Source of the DNA: Vibrio sp. S9_S30
Lineage (GTDB): Bacteria; Pseudomonadota; Gammaproteobacteria; Enterobacterales; Vibrionaceae
Assembly (NCBI RefSeq): GCF_014694455.1
Contig: NZ_JAAUWT010000001.1
Coordinates: forward strand, 186,001 to 250,000
Direction of reading: 5' to 3'
Length of the DNA stretch: 64,000 nt
Below are positions 19,751 through 30,760 of the stretch, one piece after another (positions within the stretch are counted from its first letter, which is position 1; the number at the start of each line of letters is the position of its first letter). The notes under the pieces were generated by a model. The model saw nothing but the letters and a program-made list of their open reading frames with translations. It did not search any database and was not told where the DNA came from. The translations under genes and the position numbers were made by a program.

Positions 19751-22042
19751 TTAGTTGTTGAGATAAAATGGGCGACCATAGCTTAGCGCGTTATCACCGC
19801 TGGATGGTGTTGGCGCTCCTACACTGGTTCCAAATCCAAATATGCCGAAGCTCAACGAAAAATTGTCATCGTAAATCGGTATAGCATTCGGATCCGTCAC
19901 GAAATTGCCATTCCAACTGCGCAATTGATTACTGTAGGTAAAACTGACGTACCAACAGTCGGAGCGATACCCTAAATGCGTCATGTATTCGATGTTCTGG
20001 TTGACGGTCAAATCATAGAAATATTGGGCGCTAGCGTACCATCTAGGTGTAAATTGATAGGACGCTAACAGACCTGCCTGAGAGATCCCTGACTTGGTGA
20101 TGTCCGTTACGTCTAACCCATCGATTGAGCTTTCGATGTACTCTTTGGTAACGTATCGGTAATTGGATTGAATATAACCGCCGTCGAATCGATATTCTAA
20201 TGCACTGTTTGCGAGTTGAATGGCACTGGATTCAATATCGTACTGAATGCCACCGTGATAGAAAAGGTAGTCACTGAAGTTGAAATCCGTTTCTACAGCC
20301 CAAGCGGAGTAGTTCGACGCATTTTCGGCGAAAGAGACCGGTTCAAGATAATAGATTTGACCAAAAGAAATGTTCATTCTTTCTTTGTAATCATCATCAT
20401 AAAATCGGGTTGTGGCACCATAGCTAAACTGGTTAGCTTTCTGAATTCTATCCACACCACTGTGCTTACGACTTCTAAATAACCCATAGTAATCGGTCTG
20501 TAGAAGTGTGGTGTCGTAGAGTCCAATACCACTCTGATCCACGTCGGGGATGTAGAGATATTGGACTTGAGGCTCTAAAGTCTGAATATAATTTCCAGTT
20601 TGGCGCTCCAAATTCAATAAACCATGAACTCTGACTTCAGGAATAGTCCGTGTTACGGATCTGATGAGTGTTGAGTCGCTGGTGTCGGTCAGTTCTTGTT
20701 GATAATGGGTTGCCAGCATTCTGGCTTCACCCGTGAGTGAGCCCCATGGTCTTGAAAAAGGAATCATTACGCCCGGTTCAATGTGTACACGGGTTGCGGA
20801 AGGTCTGTCACTGTCATCGGTCATGAATCGACTGATATGACTGGTGAGATCAAAGTTTACCCCAGTGTAAAAATCAGGTGCGTAATAGTTGTATTTTAGC
20901 TGAGGAAGCATTTGGTAGGGCTGGTTACCCGCTTCATCTAAGATTTGGAAGTCTTTTAGAGTAAGAGTTAGATCCCAATCCTGAGTACGGTAAGCAGCGC
21001 TGCCCGTTTGTAAGAGCTGCCCATCTTCTCGGTTACCAATGCTGGACTTGAAATCTCGAAAGTAATCAATATCGCTTGCGATTGAGTAGTCAACATTCAC
21101 CTTCCAAGCGTTAGCAAAGATTCCGTTATGGCTAAAATTGAATCCCCAGCGTTCATCGAACTCTTGGTTTCGTTGGTCTTTATTTATGAATTCGCCGTGC
21201 AAAGAGCCCGAACCATAGGGGGTTAAATAGCGAAATTTGCTGTCGAATTGAAGCCCTCGACGTTCCATATAGTTGAATTTGGTCAAGAGGTCATAATTTG
21301 GCGCAATATTCCAATAGAAGGGGATATTCACACTCAGACCATCATTGGTATCAAGGGATACCCGTGGGAAAAGCAGCCCTGTTTTACGCTTGTCGCCGAT
21401 CGGCATGCTCATATAAGGAAAATAAAAGATGGGTACGTCCATGACTTCAAAGCGCGTATGATAGAAATAAGCTTGCTCTTCATCTTGATCGATTTCGATA
21501 TCGGACGCTTTTACTCGCCAAGCGTTGTTACCTTCTGGACACGCCGTTAATGAACCGTCTTCCATTTCATAGATGGCTTGACCTGTCTTCAAAATCCGCT
21601 TGGCATCACCACGCCCTGCTTCACACAAGAAATGGTATTGTGTGTTCTCTATTGTGACTAATTCATCATCAATGTTGGATGTCACTAAGTCAGATCGAGA
21701 TTGGATTTGTCCGTCACTGAAGCGAACATTGCCTTCTGCTCTTAGTGTATTTTCTTTAGGGTTGTGGGTGACCGAGTCTGCCTTCATTTGGCGGTGACCT
21801 TGTGTGATCACAACGTCGCCTTCATACACGGCACTTTTCTCTGCTTCTACAGTCACATTATCGGCTTCGACGAACACGGGTTGTGAGTTGACGTTGGCTG
21901 TGTCCACTTTAGGAACGTAGCATTGGTCAAAAGTGGGCATTTCCTGCACACTGTTATCTTTGAGGGTATCGGCCTGCGTCGAAGGCACTGAAAGCGTAGC
22001 TGTTATTGATGCGACCAAAAATGTGCGGGAAGAAAAAGACAT
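19751..22042 (-). CDS. lptD: LPS-assembly protein LptD
   Basis: Outer-membrane barrel that, with LptE, inserts lipopolysaccharide in the outer leaflet. The 763-residue precursor has a signal peptide ending around TQA, an OstA-like jellyroll segment (FVEADNVTVEAEKSAVYEGDV) and a long beta-barrel rich in aromatic-ended strands. Cysteines seen are Cys41, Cys140, Cys168 and Cys696. The E. coli pattern has two adjacent cysteines near the C-terminus; here the site reads SDCW, so only one remains. It is first in the minus-strand operon and divergent from djlA. Confidence 0.96.
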   Translation of the reverse strand: MSFSSRTFLVASITATLSVPSTQADTLKDNSVQEMPTFDQCYVPKVDTANVNSQPVFVEADNVTVEAEKSAVYEGDVVITQGHRQMKADSVTHNPKENTLRAEGNVRFSDGQIQSRSDLVTSNIDDELVTIENTQYHFLCEAGRGDAKRILKTGQAIYEMEDGSLTACPEGNNAWRVKASDIEIDQDEEQAYFYHTRFEVMDVPIFYFPYMSMPIGDKRKTGLLFPRVSLDTNDGLSVNIPFYWNIAPNYDLLTKFNYMERRGLQFDSKFRYLTPYGSGSLHGEFINKDQRNQEFDERWGFNFSHNGIFANAWKVNVDYSIASDIDYFRDFKSSIGNREDGQLLQTGSAAYRTQDWDLTLTLKDFQILDEAGNQPYQMLPQLKYNYYAPDFYTGVNFDLTSHISRFMTDDSDRPSATRVHIEPGVMIPFSRPWGSLTGEARMLATHYQQELTDTSDSTLIRSVTRTIPEVRVHGLLNLERQTGNYIQTLEPQVQYLYIPDVDQSGIGLYDTTLLQTDYYGLFRSRKHSGVDRIQKANQFSYGATTRFYDDDYKERMNISFGQIYYLEPVSFAENASNYSAWAVETDFNFSDYLFYHGGIQYDIESSAIQLANSALEYRFDGGYIQSNYRYVTKEYIESSIDGLDVTDITKSGISQAGLLASYQFTPRWYASAQYFYDLTVNQNIEYMTHLGYRSDCWYVSFTYSNQLRSWNGNFVTDPNAIPIYDDNFSLSFGIFGFGTSVGAPTPSSGDNALSYGRPFYLNN

Positions 22043-22192
22043 CGAGTTGAGCTATCCTGTGAAACCTAATCCATTCGGTAATATCGTCGGATACCGAATA
22101 CAAATATCGTCCTTTATCATAAAGGAATTTATATTAACCGACACTATAAGACCGCTTTACTTGGTAAAAATTCATAGATTGAGAGCACAATA

Positions 22193-23059
22193 ATGCAGAT
22201 TTTCGGCAAAATCTTAGGTTTTTTCTTCGGATTCCTGTTTGGCAATATTCCGGGGGCACTTCTGGGGCTTTTTTTGGGGCATCAGTTTGATAAGGCCAGA
22301 AATCGTCAGTCAGGCGGATTTCGGACATCTGGCGGTTACAAAGGGTTTGGTGGTCCTTCTCAGGCAGAGAAGCAAGCCGAGTTCTTTAAAAGTGCCTTTG
22401 CTGTTATGGGACATGTCGCAAAGGCAAAAGGGCAAGTCACTAAGGAAGAAATCCAACTGGCTTCAGCCATGATGGAGCGTATGAGCTTACACGGAGAGCA
22501 GCGAATGGCTGCACAAGAAGCGTTTCGCTCCGGTAAATCTTCCGACTTTCCATTAGAAGAAATACTTCATAGTGTTCGAGTCGCCACAGGTGGACGTTTT
22601 GATCTGCTACAGTTCTTTTTAGAGCTGCAAATCTCTGCCGCTTTTGCTGATGGGGATCTACACCCGAGCGAACGCAGCGTGTTACACGTTATTGCTCAGG
22701 GGCTTGGCTTCTCATCTCAACAACTAGAGCAAAGACTGCAAATGCAAGAAGCGGCTTTTCGCTTTCAACAAGGCGGTTTTGGCAGAGGGCACTCCGGTCA
22801 TCAGCACAATGGTTCATCCAGTCAATGGCAAGCATCGTCGGCAAGCCAGTTACCCTATGCATACAAAGTTCTTGGAATAGCGGAAAGTGCGGATTCAAAA
22901 GCGGTGAAACGGGCTTATCGGAAATTAATGAATGAACATCACCCAGATAAATTGGTCGCAAAAGGGTTACCGCCGGAAATGATGCAAGTAGCAAAAGAGA
23001 AGGCGCAGGAAATCCAGTCGGCTTACGATCTCATAAAAAGGGAGAAAGGGTTTAAATAA
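22193..23059 (+). CDS. djlA: Membrane-anchored DnaJ-like co-chaperone DjlA
   Basis: A 288-residue type III membrane DnaJ homologue that stimulates DnaK and influences envelope stress signalling. The N-terminus is a single Gly/Phe-rich membrane helix (FGFLFGNIPGALLGLFLGH). The middle is a TerB-like helical domain (AKGQVTKEEI, FADGDLHPSER). A J domain with the HPD motif (NEHHPDKLVAKGLP) closes the protein. Divergent from lptD, as in related genomes. Confidence 0.95.
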   Translation: MQIFGKILGFFFGFLFGNIPGALLGLFLGHQFDKARNRQSGGFRTSGGYKGFGGPSQAEKQAEFFKSAFAVMGHVAKAKGQVTKEEIQLASAMMERMSLHGEQRMAAQEAFRSGKSSDFPLEEILHSVRVATGGRFDLLQFFLELQISAAFADGDLHPSERSVLHVIAQGLGFSSQQLEQRLQMQEAAFRFQQGGFGRGHSGHQHNGSSSQWQASSASQLPYAYKVLGIAESADSKAVKRAYRKLMNEHHPDKLVAKGLPPEMMQVAKEKAQEIQSAYDLIKREKGFK

Positions 23060-23172
23060 CGGAAGGGTTTAACATAGCTGAAAAATTGAAAAAGCCGAAA
23101 GCAGTTGGCTCTTATTCTGCTCATTCGCCACATGGTGTGAACGCTTTTTGCAAGCGATATTAAGGAGAAGAT

Positions 23173-23709
23173 ATGTATCAGGAAGTGCTCGATTTTTGGT
23201 TTAAAGAACTCAGCCCTAAAGATTGGTTTGCTGGAGAAGAAGAGCTGGATGCGCGGATAAGTGAACGCTTTGGTACGGTGCACGCGATGGCGGTTCAATG
23301 TGAGCTCAGCGAATGGCGAACCTGCGCTCAGGGAAGGTTGGCTGAAGTGATTGTGCTGGATCAGTTTTCTCGCAATATTCATCGAGGTACCCCCGATGCT
23401 TTTGCTTCTGATCCCTTGGCTTTGGCGCTCGCTCAGGAGGCAATCTTTCAAGAGTTAGATAAGTCTCTCTCTCAAGCAGAAAGAACGTTTTTGTACATGC
23501 CTTTCATGCACAGCGAATCGTTAAAAATTCACGAGCAAGCCGTAGAGTTATTCAAAGCAAACGGTGTTGAAAGCACGCTAGATTATGAGTACAAGCACAA
23601 AGTCATTATTGAGCAATTTGGTCGATACCCTCATCGTAATGACATATTGAATCGGGTATCAACGGAAGAAGAGGTTGTGTTTCTCAGTCAGCCGGGATCG
23701 AGCTTCTAA
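23173..23709 (+). CDS. DUF924 family protein
   Basis: A 178-residue all-alpha protein of the DUF924 (YxxX) family. The signatures are VLDFWFKELSPKDWFA, the central LDQFSRNIHRGTPDAFASDPLAL, YMPFMHSES and the C-terminal FGRYPHRN. Biochemical function is unknown; the fold resembles tetratricopeptide repeats. A strong AAGGAG site precedes the ATG. It follows djlA by 113 nt with no strong terminator between, so cotranscription is possible. Confidence 0.88.
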   Translation: MYQEVLDFWFKELSPKDWFAGEEELDARISERFGTVHAMAVQCELSEWRTCAQGRLAEVIVLDQFSRNIHRGTPDAFASDPLALALAQEAIFQELDKSLSQAERTFLYMPFMHSESLKIHEQAVELFKANGVESTLDYEYKHKVIIEQFGRYPHRNDILNRVSTEEEVVFLSQPGSSF

Positions 23710-23745
23710 GCTCGAAACTTGACCCGCACTCTTCATGGTCTCAGG

Positions 23746-24531
23746 CTATTGCTTGTTCAGATCCCAGTCGTACTCGTACTTGATATTACTCTTTGTCGTT
23801 AATTCTAAGTTGGTACGGTATTGTTTTAAGTGAGCAATAACGCCTGCTTCATTTCCACCAAAATCGGCAACAAACCATTCGTAGATGGAAGAGAGTGTGG
23901 CGTCGTTTCCATTTACAACGACGCCTTTGTCACTGTTCACAAAGCTTGAAGCGGCTTGCTCGAGTAGCGTTTCTGTATTTTCAACGGTAAATGCGGACAG
24001 TTGAAGGTTAGGGCAACCAAGGCTCGCGCAATTCACGGCGTAATGAGTACGAGGATCATTCCATATTGGTCTTAGAATTCGGTGTTCAATGTCGTTCAGA
24101 GTCAGATCTTTTCCCGCAATACTAACCGCTTTATCTCCCCAAGGTCCAAAGGTGAATAGTCCGCCCAGTTTGGTGATCGATTTAATGGGGTAGTTATCGA
24201 CGATCAGATCCACAGTAATGGCGTTATACAAATTGACCCAGTATGCATATTGCTGGGCTTTGGAGTATTCGCGTGGGTCTAGCGTCGCTAGGTCTTTAAT
24301 GTAGTTTTTCAGCGCGTTTTTATCAGAAGAAGATATGTTCGCATAATCAAATAAATGATGCTGACCAGACACAGCCAAATTCTGGCTAAGAATCGAGTCC
24401 CAAGCTTGATGCGAAATGGTTGCATTATTGGTTTCATTGCTTTGATTCCAATATGCCCAAAGCTCAGACTTTGGTGCTGCAAGCGTTAGGCTAGAAAAAA
24501 GAAGAATAAGTACAGTAATTAAGGTTCTCAT
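23746..24531 (-). CDS. Secreted/periplasmic DUF547 protein
   Basis: A 261-residue protein with an N-terminal signal peptide (LITVLILLFSSLTLAA). The DUF547 domain is recognised by YAYWVNLYNAITVDLIVDNYPI, the DIEHRILRPIW stretch and HYAVNCASLGCPNL. The family is widespread in marine bacteria and has no established activity, though the conserved Cys/His suggest an enzyme. Located between the leu operon terminator and the convergent DUF924 gene, so it is probably a single-gene unit. Confidence 0.85.
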   Translation of the reverse strand: MRTLITVLILLFSSLTLAAPKSELWAYWNQSNETNNATISHQAWDSILSQNLAVSGQHHLFDYANISSSDKNALKNYIKDLATLDPREYSKAQQYAYWVNLYNAITVDLIVDNYPIKSITKLGGLFTFGPWGDKAVSIAGKDLTLNDIEHRILRPIWNDPRTHYAVNCASLGCPNLQLSAFTVENTETLLEQAASSFVNSDKGVVVNGNDATLSSIYEWFVADFGGNEAGVIAHLKQYRTNLELTTKSNIKYEYDWDLNKQ

Positions 24532-24607
24532 GATGGCTTCAGGTTTCTTAAGTGAATAGAGTTAGTATAGAAGACCAGAGGGAGTTAGAAATTCTTTCGT
24601 GTTAATG

Positions 24608-24633
24608 AAAAAAGCCCCTTCTGGGGCTTTTTT
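24608..24633 (-). terminator. Terminator of the leuABCD operon (bidirectional)
   Basis: Eleven-bp stem AAAAAAGCCCC / GGGGCTTTTTT with a 4-nt loop, 27 nt past the leuD stop. T runs occur on both strands. Confidence 0.92.
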
Positions 24634-24660
24634 CATGGGGCTGTTTTAGCTGAGATGCCA

Positions 24661-25263
24661 TTACGCTAAAAAGTTAGGTATTTTAGATTCAAATTCAGAG
24701 ATTTTTTCTTCGTGTTGAAGCGTTAATCCAATGTTATCCAAACCATTCAAAAGGCAATGGCGGCGGAATTCATCAATATCAAAGTCGTATTCTTTGCCAT
24801 TGGCTCTAACTTTCATGGCTTCGAGATCCACTTCCACTTCAGCCCCTTCATTACTGTTCACGAATTGGAATATTTCATCCACTTCTTGCTCTGTAAGGCG
24901 AACGGGTACCATCTGGTTGTTGATTGAGTTACCGTAAAAAATATCGGCAAAGCTTGGCGCAATCATGGCTCTAATTCCGTAGTCAGCCAGTGCCCAAGGC
25001 GCGTGTTCACGTGAAGATCCGCAGCCGAAATTCTCTCTTGCAATTAAGATAGATGCCCCTTTATAACGCGGTGCATTCATTACAAACTCTGGGTTTGGCT
25101 GTTCACCCGCATCGTCCAGAAATCGCCAATCGTGGAACAAATGTTTACCGAAACCTAAGCGAGAAACTTTCTGTAAAAACTGTTTTGGGATGATGGCATC
25201 GGTATCAACGTTGGCTGCATCTAAAGGAACAACCAGACCTGTATGTTGCTTAAAACCTGACAT
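24661..25263 (-). CDS. leuD: 3-isopropylmalate dehydratase small subunit
   Basis: Small (swivel) subunit of isopropylmalate isomerase, which works with LeuC in the second step of leucine synthesis. The 200-residue protein shows [17 protein letters not shown], the conserved [18 protein letters not shown] and [14 protein letters not shown]. It begins 10 nt after the leuC stop, with an AAGGA site, and ends the leuABCD operon. Confidence 0.97.
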   Translation of the reverse strand: MSGFKQHTGLVVPLDAANVDTDAIIPKQFLQKVSRLGFGKHLFHDWRFLDDAGEQPNPEFVMNAPRYKGASILIARENFGCGSSREHAPWALADYGIRAMIAPSFADIFYGNSINNQMVPVRLTEQEVDEIFQFVNSNEGAEVEVDLEAMKVRANGKEYDFDIDEFRRHCLLNGLDNIGLTLQHEEKISEFESKIPNFLA

Positions 25264-25273
25264 GATTCTTTCC

Positions 25274-26677
25274 TTATTTATTCAATTCACGGATATCGAC
25301 AAAGTGACCAGCAATTGCCGCTGCCGCTGCCATGGCTGGGCTTACTAGATGGGTTCGACCATCACGCCCTTGGCGTCCTTCAAAGTTACGGTTACTGGTT
25401 GAAGCGCAACGTTCATGCGGACCTAAGCGGTCATTATTCATCGCTAAACACATAGAACAACCCGGTAAGCGCCATTCAAAGCCCGCGTCGATAAAGACTT
25501 TATCTAACCCTTCCAATTCTGCTTGAGATCGCACTTGTTCAGAGCCAGGAACAATTAAGGCCTGAACATGGTCAGCGACTTTTTTACCCTTAGCAATCGC
25601 GGCGGCAGCGCGCATGTCTTCAATGCGTGAATTGGTGCAAGAGCCCACAAAGACTTTGTCAACTTTGTAATCGGAGAGCTTTTTACCGGCTTCGAGCCCC
25701 ATGTAAGCCAGTGCTTTTTTCGCCGACGCTTTTTCTACTGGGTCGGTAAAGCTTTCTGGCTCTGGAATGGTCGCGTCGATTGCGATGACTTGCCCTGGGT
25801 TGGTTCCCCATGTCACCTGGGGTTTGATCTCCGTAGCATCAAGAGTGACAACCGCATCAAATGTGGCATCATCGTCTGTTTTCATGGATGACCAATACTC
25901 CACCGCAGCATCCCAATCTTCACCTGAAGGGGCAAACTTACGACCTTTGATGTAATCAAAGGTCGTTTGATCTGGGGCAATAAGACCGGCTTTTGCACCC
26001 AATTCGATTGCCATGTTGCAGACCGTCATTCGACCTTCCATTGTGAGGTCGGTGATGGCTTCACCACAAAATTCAACCACGTATCCTGTGCCACCAGCCG
26101 CGGTTGTTTTGCCAATGATGGCTAAGACAATGTCTTTCGCGGTAATGCCTTCCGCCACTTTGCCTTGGACTTCGATTTTCATCGTTTTGGCACGGGCTTG
26201 CTTTAAGGTTTGTGTCGCAAGAACATGCTCCACTTCGGATGTGCCAATACCAAACGCCAAAGAGCCAAAAGCACCATGGGTTGCGGTGTGCGAGTCGCCA
26301 CACACGATGGTCATGGCTGGCAGTGTGATGCCAAGCTCAGGTCCCATGACATGCACAATGCCTTGGTACTTGTGATTGATGTCGTACAGTGTGACACCAA
26401 ATTCTTCACAGTTTTTAGAGAGCGTTTCCATTTGAATACGCGCCATCTCACCAGAGGCATTGATGTCCTTTGTTTGCGTGGATACGTTGTGATCCATGGT
26501 GGCAAACGTTTTGCTGACTTGGCGAACTTTTCTGCCTTTTTCACGTAATCCATCAAACGCTTGAGGCGAGGTGACTTCGTGCACTAAATGGCGGTCGATG
26601 TATAAAATGGGGTTTTCGCCTTCTGCCGCGACCGCGACATGAGCATCGTAAATTTTTTCGTATAATGTTTTCGACAT
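25274..26677 (-). CDS. leuC: 3-isopropylmalate dehydratase large subunit
   Basis: Catalytic aconitase-family subunit that isomerises 2- to 3-isopropylmalate. The 467-residue protein carries the cluster-ligand cysteines in [13 protein letters not shown] and [11 protein letters not shown]. It also has [20 protein letters not shown] and the substrate-binding [10 protein letters not shown]. It is third in the leu operon, 177 nt after leuB; that spacer holds a large imperfect hairpin. Confidence 0.97.
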   Translation of the reverse strand: MSKTLYEKIYDAHVAVAAEGENPILYIDRHLVHEVTSPQAFDGLREKGRKVRQVSKTFATMDHNVSTQTKDINASGEMARIQMETLSKNCEEFGVTLYDINHKYQGIVHVMGPELGITLPAMTIVCGDSHTATHGAFGSLAFGIGTSEVEHVLATQTLKQARAKTMKIEVQGKVAEGITAKDIVLAIIGKTTAAGGTGYVVEFCGEAITDLTMEGRMTVCNMAIELGAKAGLIAPDQTTFDYIKGRKFAPSGEDWDAAVEYWSSMKTDDDATFDAVVTLDATEIKPQVTWGTNPGQVIAIDATIPEPESFTDPVEKASAKKALAYMGLEAGKKLSDYKVDKVFVGSCTNSRIEDMRAAAAIAKGKKVADHVQALIVPGSEQVRSQAELEGLDKVFIDAGFEWRLPGCSMCLAMNNDRLGPHERCASTSNRNFEGRQGRDGRTHLVSPAMAAAAAIAGHFVDIRELNK

Positions 26678-26718
26678 GGCTTCTTCCTTGAGCGAAGCGC
26701 TCTGTATTTCTCTATCTT

Positions 26719-26776
26719 AAAGTTAAGCAGAAGGCGATCACTGTGATGGTGAGTGGTACACCTTCATGCTAACTTT
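26719..26776 (-). other. Imperfect hairpin in the leuB-leuC spacer
   Basis: AAAGTTAAGCAGAAGG and CCTTCATGCTAACTTT form a long interrupted stem around a smaller internal stem (CACT / AGTG). A role in RNA processing or in setting leuCD expression is inferred only. Confidence 0.5.
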
Positions 26777-26854
26777 GAAGTATCTCGTAGATGAATCTTT
26801 TTTTGCGAAATTATCCGTCTGTTGAAGCGATGGAATGATTACGCGCTAACATGA

Positions 26855-27985
<1,131 letters not shown>

Positions 27986-28010
27986 TTAGCGTAAGCAAAA
28001 TTTAGCGTAG

Positions 28011-28069
28011 GAAAAACGAGGCAGAAAGACGCGCTAGACTCGCGGTGGTGAATTCTGCCCACGTTTTTC
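28011..28069 (-). other. Long hairpin in the leuA-leuB spacer
   Basis: GAAAAACG plus GCAGAA on one arm pair with TTCTGC plus CGTTTTTC on the other, with a small internal loop and a 26-nt apical region. On the minus strand the second arm ends in a T run, so it could be a partial terminator reducing leuBCD or an RNA processing site (inference). Confidence 0.6.
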
Positions 28070-28076
28070 TCTATTT

Positions 28077-29630
28077 TTATACGGTCTCTATCTTATCTTT
28101 TTTTTGCTTAATGTCAGCAATTTGGTCTGCACGATGAATACTGTTGATAACATGCAATAATGCCTGACCTGAAGCTTCAATAATATCGGTGGATACACCC
28201 GTGCCGTGGTATTTTCTGCCTTTGTAGTTGGCGATGATGTCGGCTTGACCCAAACCGTCTTCACCTTCCCCTTTCGCAGTGAGATCAAATTTATCCAGCA
28301 CAATGTCATACCCAGTTAAGCGGTAAATACACTGGTACAGCGCATCGACTGGACCGTTTCCTACCGCCGCTTCACATTTTTCCTCGTCACCACACTTCAA
28401 TTTGATGCTGGTGGTTGCCATCAAACTGCCGGATTGAACACTTAAGTAATTCAGCTTGAAGAAGTCATCTTCTTCACGAAGGTTGGCAAAATGCATCAAT
28501 GCCTCTAGATCGTAATCGAAAACCTGTCCCTTTCTGTCGGCCAGTTTTAGGAAGTCGGTGTAAAGCGTATCTAGGTTGTATTCGTCTTCTTTGTACCCCA
28601 TTTCATCCATATGGTTCTTAACGGCAGCACGTCCGCTTCGGCTGGTTAGATTAAGCGCTTGATTCTTAAGACCCACGGATTCTGGCGTCATGATCTCGTA
28701 CGTATTTTTGCTTTTGATGACGCCATCCTGATGAATGCCAGAAGAGTGGCTGAATGCATTTTCCCCAACGACGGCTTTGTTACTCTGGATTGGCATATTG
28801 CAAAGCTGACTGACCAGCTTACTGGTACGGTATATTTCTTCACTCTTGATATTGGTGGTGACGTTCAGTAGATCGGCGCGTGTTTTAATAATCATCGCGA
28901 TTTCTTCTAGTGCGCAGTTACCAGCCCGCTCTCCAATACCATTAATCGTTCCTTCAACTTGGCGCGCTCCAGCTTGAACTGCCGCAATCGAATTGGCCAC
29001 CGACATGCCTAAATCATCGTGGCAATGTACTGAAATTACCGCTTTATCGATATTAGGAACTCGATTAAACAGCGTTTCAAAGATGGCCCCGAACTCACCT
29101 GGAATCGTGTAGCCAACGGTGTCCGGAATATTGATGGTGCTAGCACCGGCGTTAATGGCGGCTTCCACCATACGGCACAAGTTATCAATGGGCGTTCGTC
29201 CTGCATCTTCACAGGAAAACTCCACATCATCGGTGTATTTACGAGCACGCTTAACCGCTTGGACCCCCATTTCTATTACATCTTCATAATCACGGCGCAA
29301 CTTGTTCTGAACGTGAACTGTAGAAGTGGAGATAAAGGTATGAATTCGAAACGCTTCTGCCACTTTTAAGGCTTCTGCGGCTACATCAATGTCTTTCGCA
29401 ACGGCACGAGAAAGACCACAGATGCGGCTATTTTTAATATTTTGGGCAATGGTTTTCACCGACTCAAAGTCGCCCGGTGAAGAAACGGGGAAGCCCGCTT
29501 CAATCACATCTACTCCCAAACGCTCGAGTGCATAAGCGATCTGCAGTTTTTCCTTAACGGTTAAACTTGCTGACAAAGCTTGTTCGCCATCACGCAAAGT
29601 AGTGTCAAAAATAATGACTTGATCGCTCAT
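28077..29630 (-). CDS. leuA: 2-isopropylmalate synthase
   Basis: First committed enzyme of leucine synthesis, condensing acetyl-CoA with 2-ketoisovalerate and feedback-inhibited by leucine. The 517-residue protein shows [34 protein letters not shown] and [16 protein letters not shown] in the TIM barrel. The C-terminal LeuA regulatory domain starts near [17 protein letters not shown]. It is first in leuABCD and preceded by a complete attenuator with a leucine-rich leader peptide. Confidence 0.97.
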   Translation of the reverse strand: MSDQVIIFDTTLRDGEQALSASLTVKEKLQIAYALERLGVDVIEAGFPVSSPGDFESVKTIAQNIKNSRICGLSRAVAKDIDVAAEALKVAEAFRIHTFISTSTVHVQNKLRRDYEDVIEMGVQAVKRARKYTDDVEFSCEDAGRTPIDNLCRMVEAAINAGASTINIPDTVGYTIPGEFGAIFETLFNRVPNIDKAVISVHCHDDLGMSVANSIAAVQAGARQVEGTINGIGERAGNCALEEIAMIIKTRADLLNVTTNIKSEEIYRTSKLVSQLCNMPIQSNKAVVGENAFSHSSGIHQDGVIKSKNTYEIMTPESVGLKNQALNLTSRSGRAAVKNHMDEMGYKEDEYNLDTLYTDFLKLADRKGQVFDYDLEALMHFANLREEDDFFKLNYLSVQSGSLMATTSIKLKCGDEEKCEAAVGNGPVDALYQCIYRLTGYDIVLDKFDLTAKGEGEDGLGQADIIANYKGRKYHGTGVSTDIIEASGQALLHVINSIHRADQIADIKQKKDKIETV

Positions 29631-29699
29631 GTGTGCTGTCCTTTTCCTGTTGGTTAATCGTTTTCTGTCCGCGGATGCTGATTTTTTATTTTCTTAAGC

Positions 29700-29731
29700 T
29701 ATAAAAAAACCCGCATTTTAATGCGGGTTTT
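29700..29731 (-). promoter_or_regulatory. leu attenuator terminator
   Basis: On the minus strand AAAACCCGCATT pairs with AATGCGGGTTTT across a 2-nt loop and is followed by a T run, 69 nt before leuA. The ACCCGC of the first arm can instead pair with GCGGGT that overlaps the end of the leader peptide gene, forming an antiterminator. That is the standard logic of amino-acid attenuation. Confidence 0.88.
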
Positions 29732-29764
29732 GAGAATCTTATGTGGTTATTTTTCTTCCACTGC

Positions 29765-29827
29765 CTACCCGCGCGATCGATTCACGATAAGGAGGAGGCT
29801 TAGCAGGATAGAAAAACGAGATGTCAT
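29765..29827 (-). CDS. leuL: leu operon leader peptide
   Basis: A 20-codon frame, ATG to TAG, encoding MTSRFSILLSLLLIVNRSRG. Five leucine codons (CTG, CTA, CTC, CTC, CTT) fall within six codons, the hallmark of a leucine attenuation leader. A GGAA site lies about 10 nt upstream. A second in-frame ATG three codons earlier is possible but too close to that site. Ribosome stalling at the Leu codons would free the antiterminator. The stop codon sits in the GCGGGT antiterminator strand. Confidence 0.88.
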   Translation of the reverse strand: MTSRFSILLSLLLIVNRSRG

Positions 29828-29859
29828 GTAAAACATTTCCACAAAATTAAGTTAACAAA

Positions 29860-29888
29860 TTAGTACCGTACTCCTGATGATGCGTCAA
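29860..29888 (-). promoter_or_regulatory. Predicted promoter of leuLABCD
   Basis: On the minus strand TTGACG, a 17-bp spacer, then TACTAA, about 33 nt upstream of the leader peptide start. Near-consensus sigma-70 elements with ideal spacing. Confidence 0.8.
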
Positions 29889-30076
29889 CCTTTTCGTTGT
29901 TTTTTTCTGCATATCGGATCAGTTCAGCGGTGAAATGCCATAAACACATCGTATTTAATAAGGGCAGAGCTTAGTCTCTTAATTATTCGAATGATGAAAT
30001 AGTGATTAATTATTCTACTATCGAGATGGAATGTTGGTCTTTATAATTATTCGAGCGATTAATTCTGGAGAATGGT

Positions 30077-30757
30077 ATGGGCCGAAAAGTTGGGCGTCCT
30101 GTTGAACCGATCGATGCTAGAGGAAGGCTGATTTTAGAAGCAAGAAAACTGTTTACTTTGCATCCCTATGAAAAAGTGTCGACTCGTTTGCTGGCTGAGA
30201 AAGCAGACGTGAATATGGCGATGATTCGTTATTACTTTGGCAGTAAAGATGGGTTGTTCGAAGCCATGATCCGAGAGACATTGGCACCCATGAAAGAGCA
30301 TATCGGAAGAATTGTCGAGCACGGTGGGCGTGGAAGCAAAAAGGGCAATAGCCGTGTCAGTGGAAATGATTTTACAGGCATAATGAGAACCTATTACAGC
30401 ATGATGGCGAAAAACCCAGATTTTCCTAGGTTGGTTGTTCGAATCATGATGATGGAAGAAGGTGCTGTTCAGCGTCGGATGATGGAAAAGGTCTTCATGG
30501 AAATTGCGATGCCTGCTCAGAAGCTTATTTTCCAAGCGATGCAGAACAAGGGCATGATCAGATCGGATCTCGACCCTATGTTGTGTAAGGTCAGTTATAT
30601 CAGCTTGATGGTCTTCCCTTTTATTGCTCCTCCTCAGCTTTTAAAAATACACGATGTCACATTGGATGAAGATTTTCTTGCAAGATTGTTAGAGCACAAC
30701 TTGCAATTATTGTCCCGTGGCTTTTTATCTTCATCCTTTGAACATCACGAGGAGTAA
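30077..30757 (+). CDS. TetR-family transcriptional regulator
   Basis: A 226-residue TetR-type repressor. The helix-turn-helix is the N-terminal segment STRLLAEKADVNMAMIRYYFGSKDGLFEAMI. The C-terminal ligand domain is family-variable. It is codirectional with, and 3 nt ahead of, the MFP gene, so it is probably the autoregulated first gene of the efflux operon rather than the more common divergent arrangement. Ligand unknown. Confidence 0.9.
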   Translation: MGRKVGRPVEPIDARGRLILEARKLFTLHPYEKVSTRLLAEKADVNMAMIRYYFGSKDGLFEAMIRETLAPMKEHIGRIVEHGGRGSKKGNSRVSGNDFTGIMRTYYSMMAKNPDFPRLVVRIMMMEEGAVQRRMMEKVFMEIAMPAQKLIFQAMQNKGMIRSDLDPMLCKVSYISLMVFPFIAPPQLLKIHDVTLDEDFLARLLEHNLQLLSRGFLSSSFEHHEE

Positions 30758-30760
30758 TCG

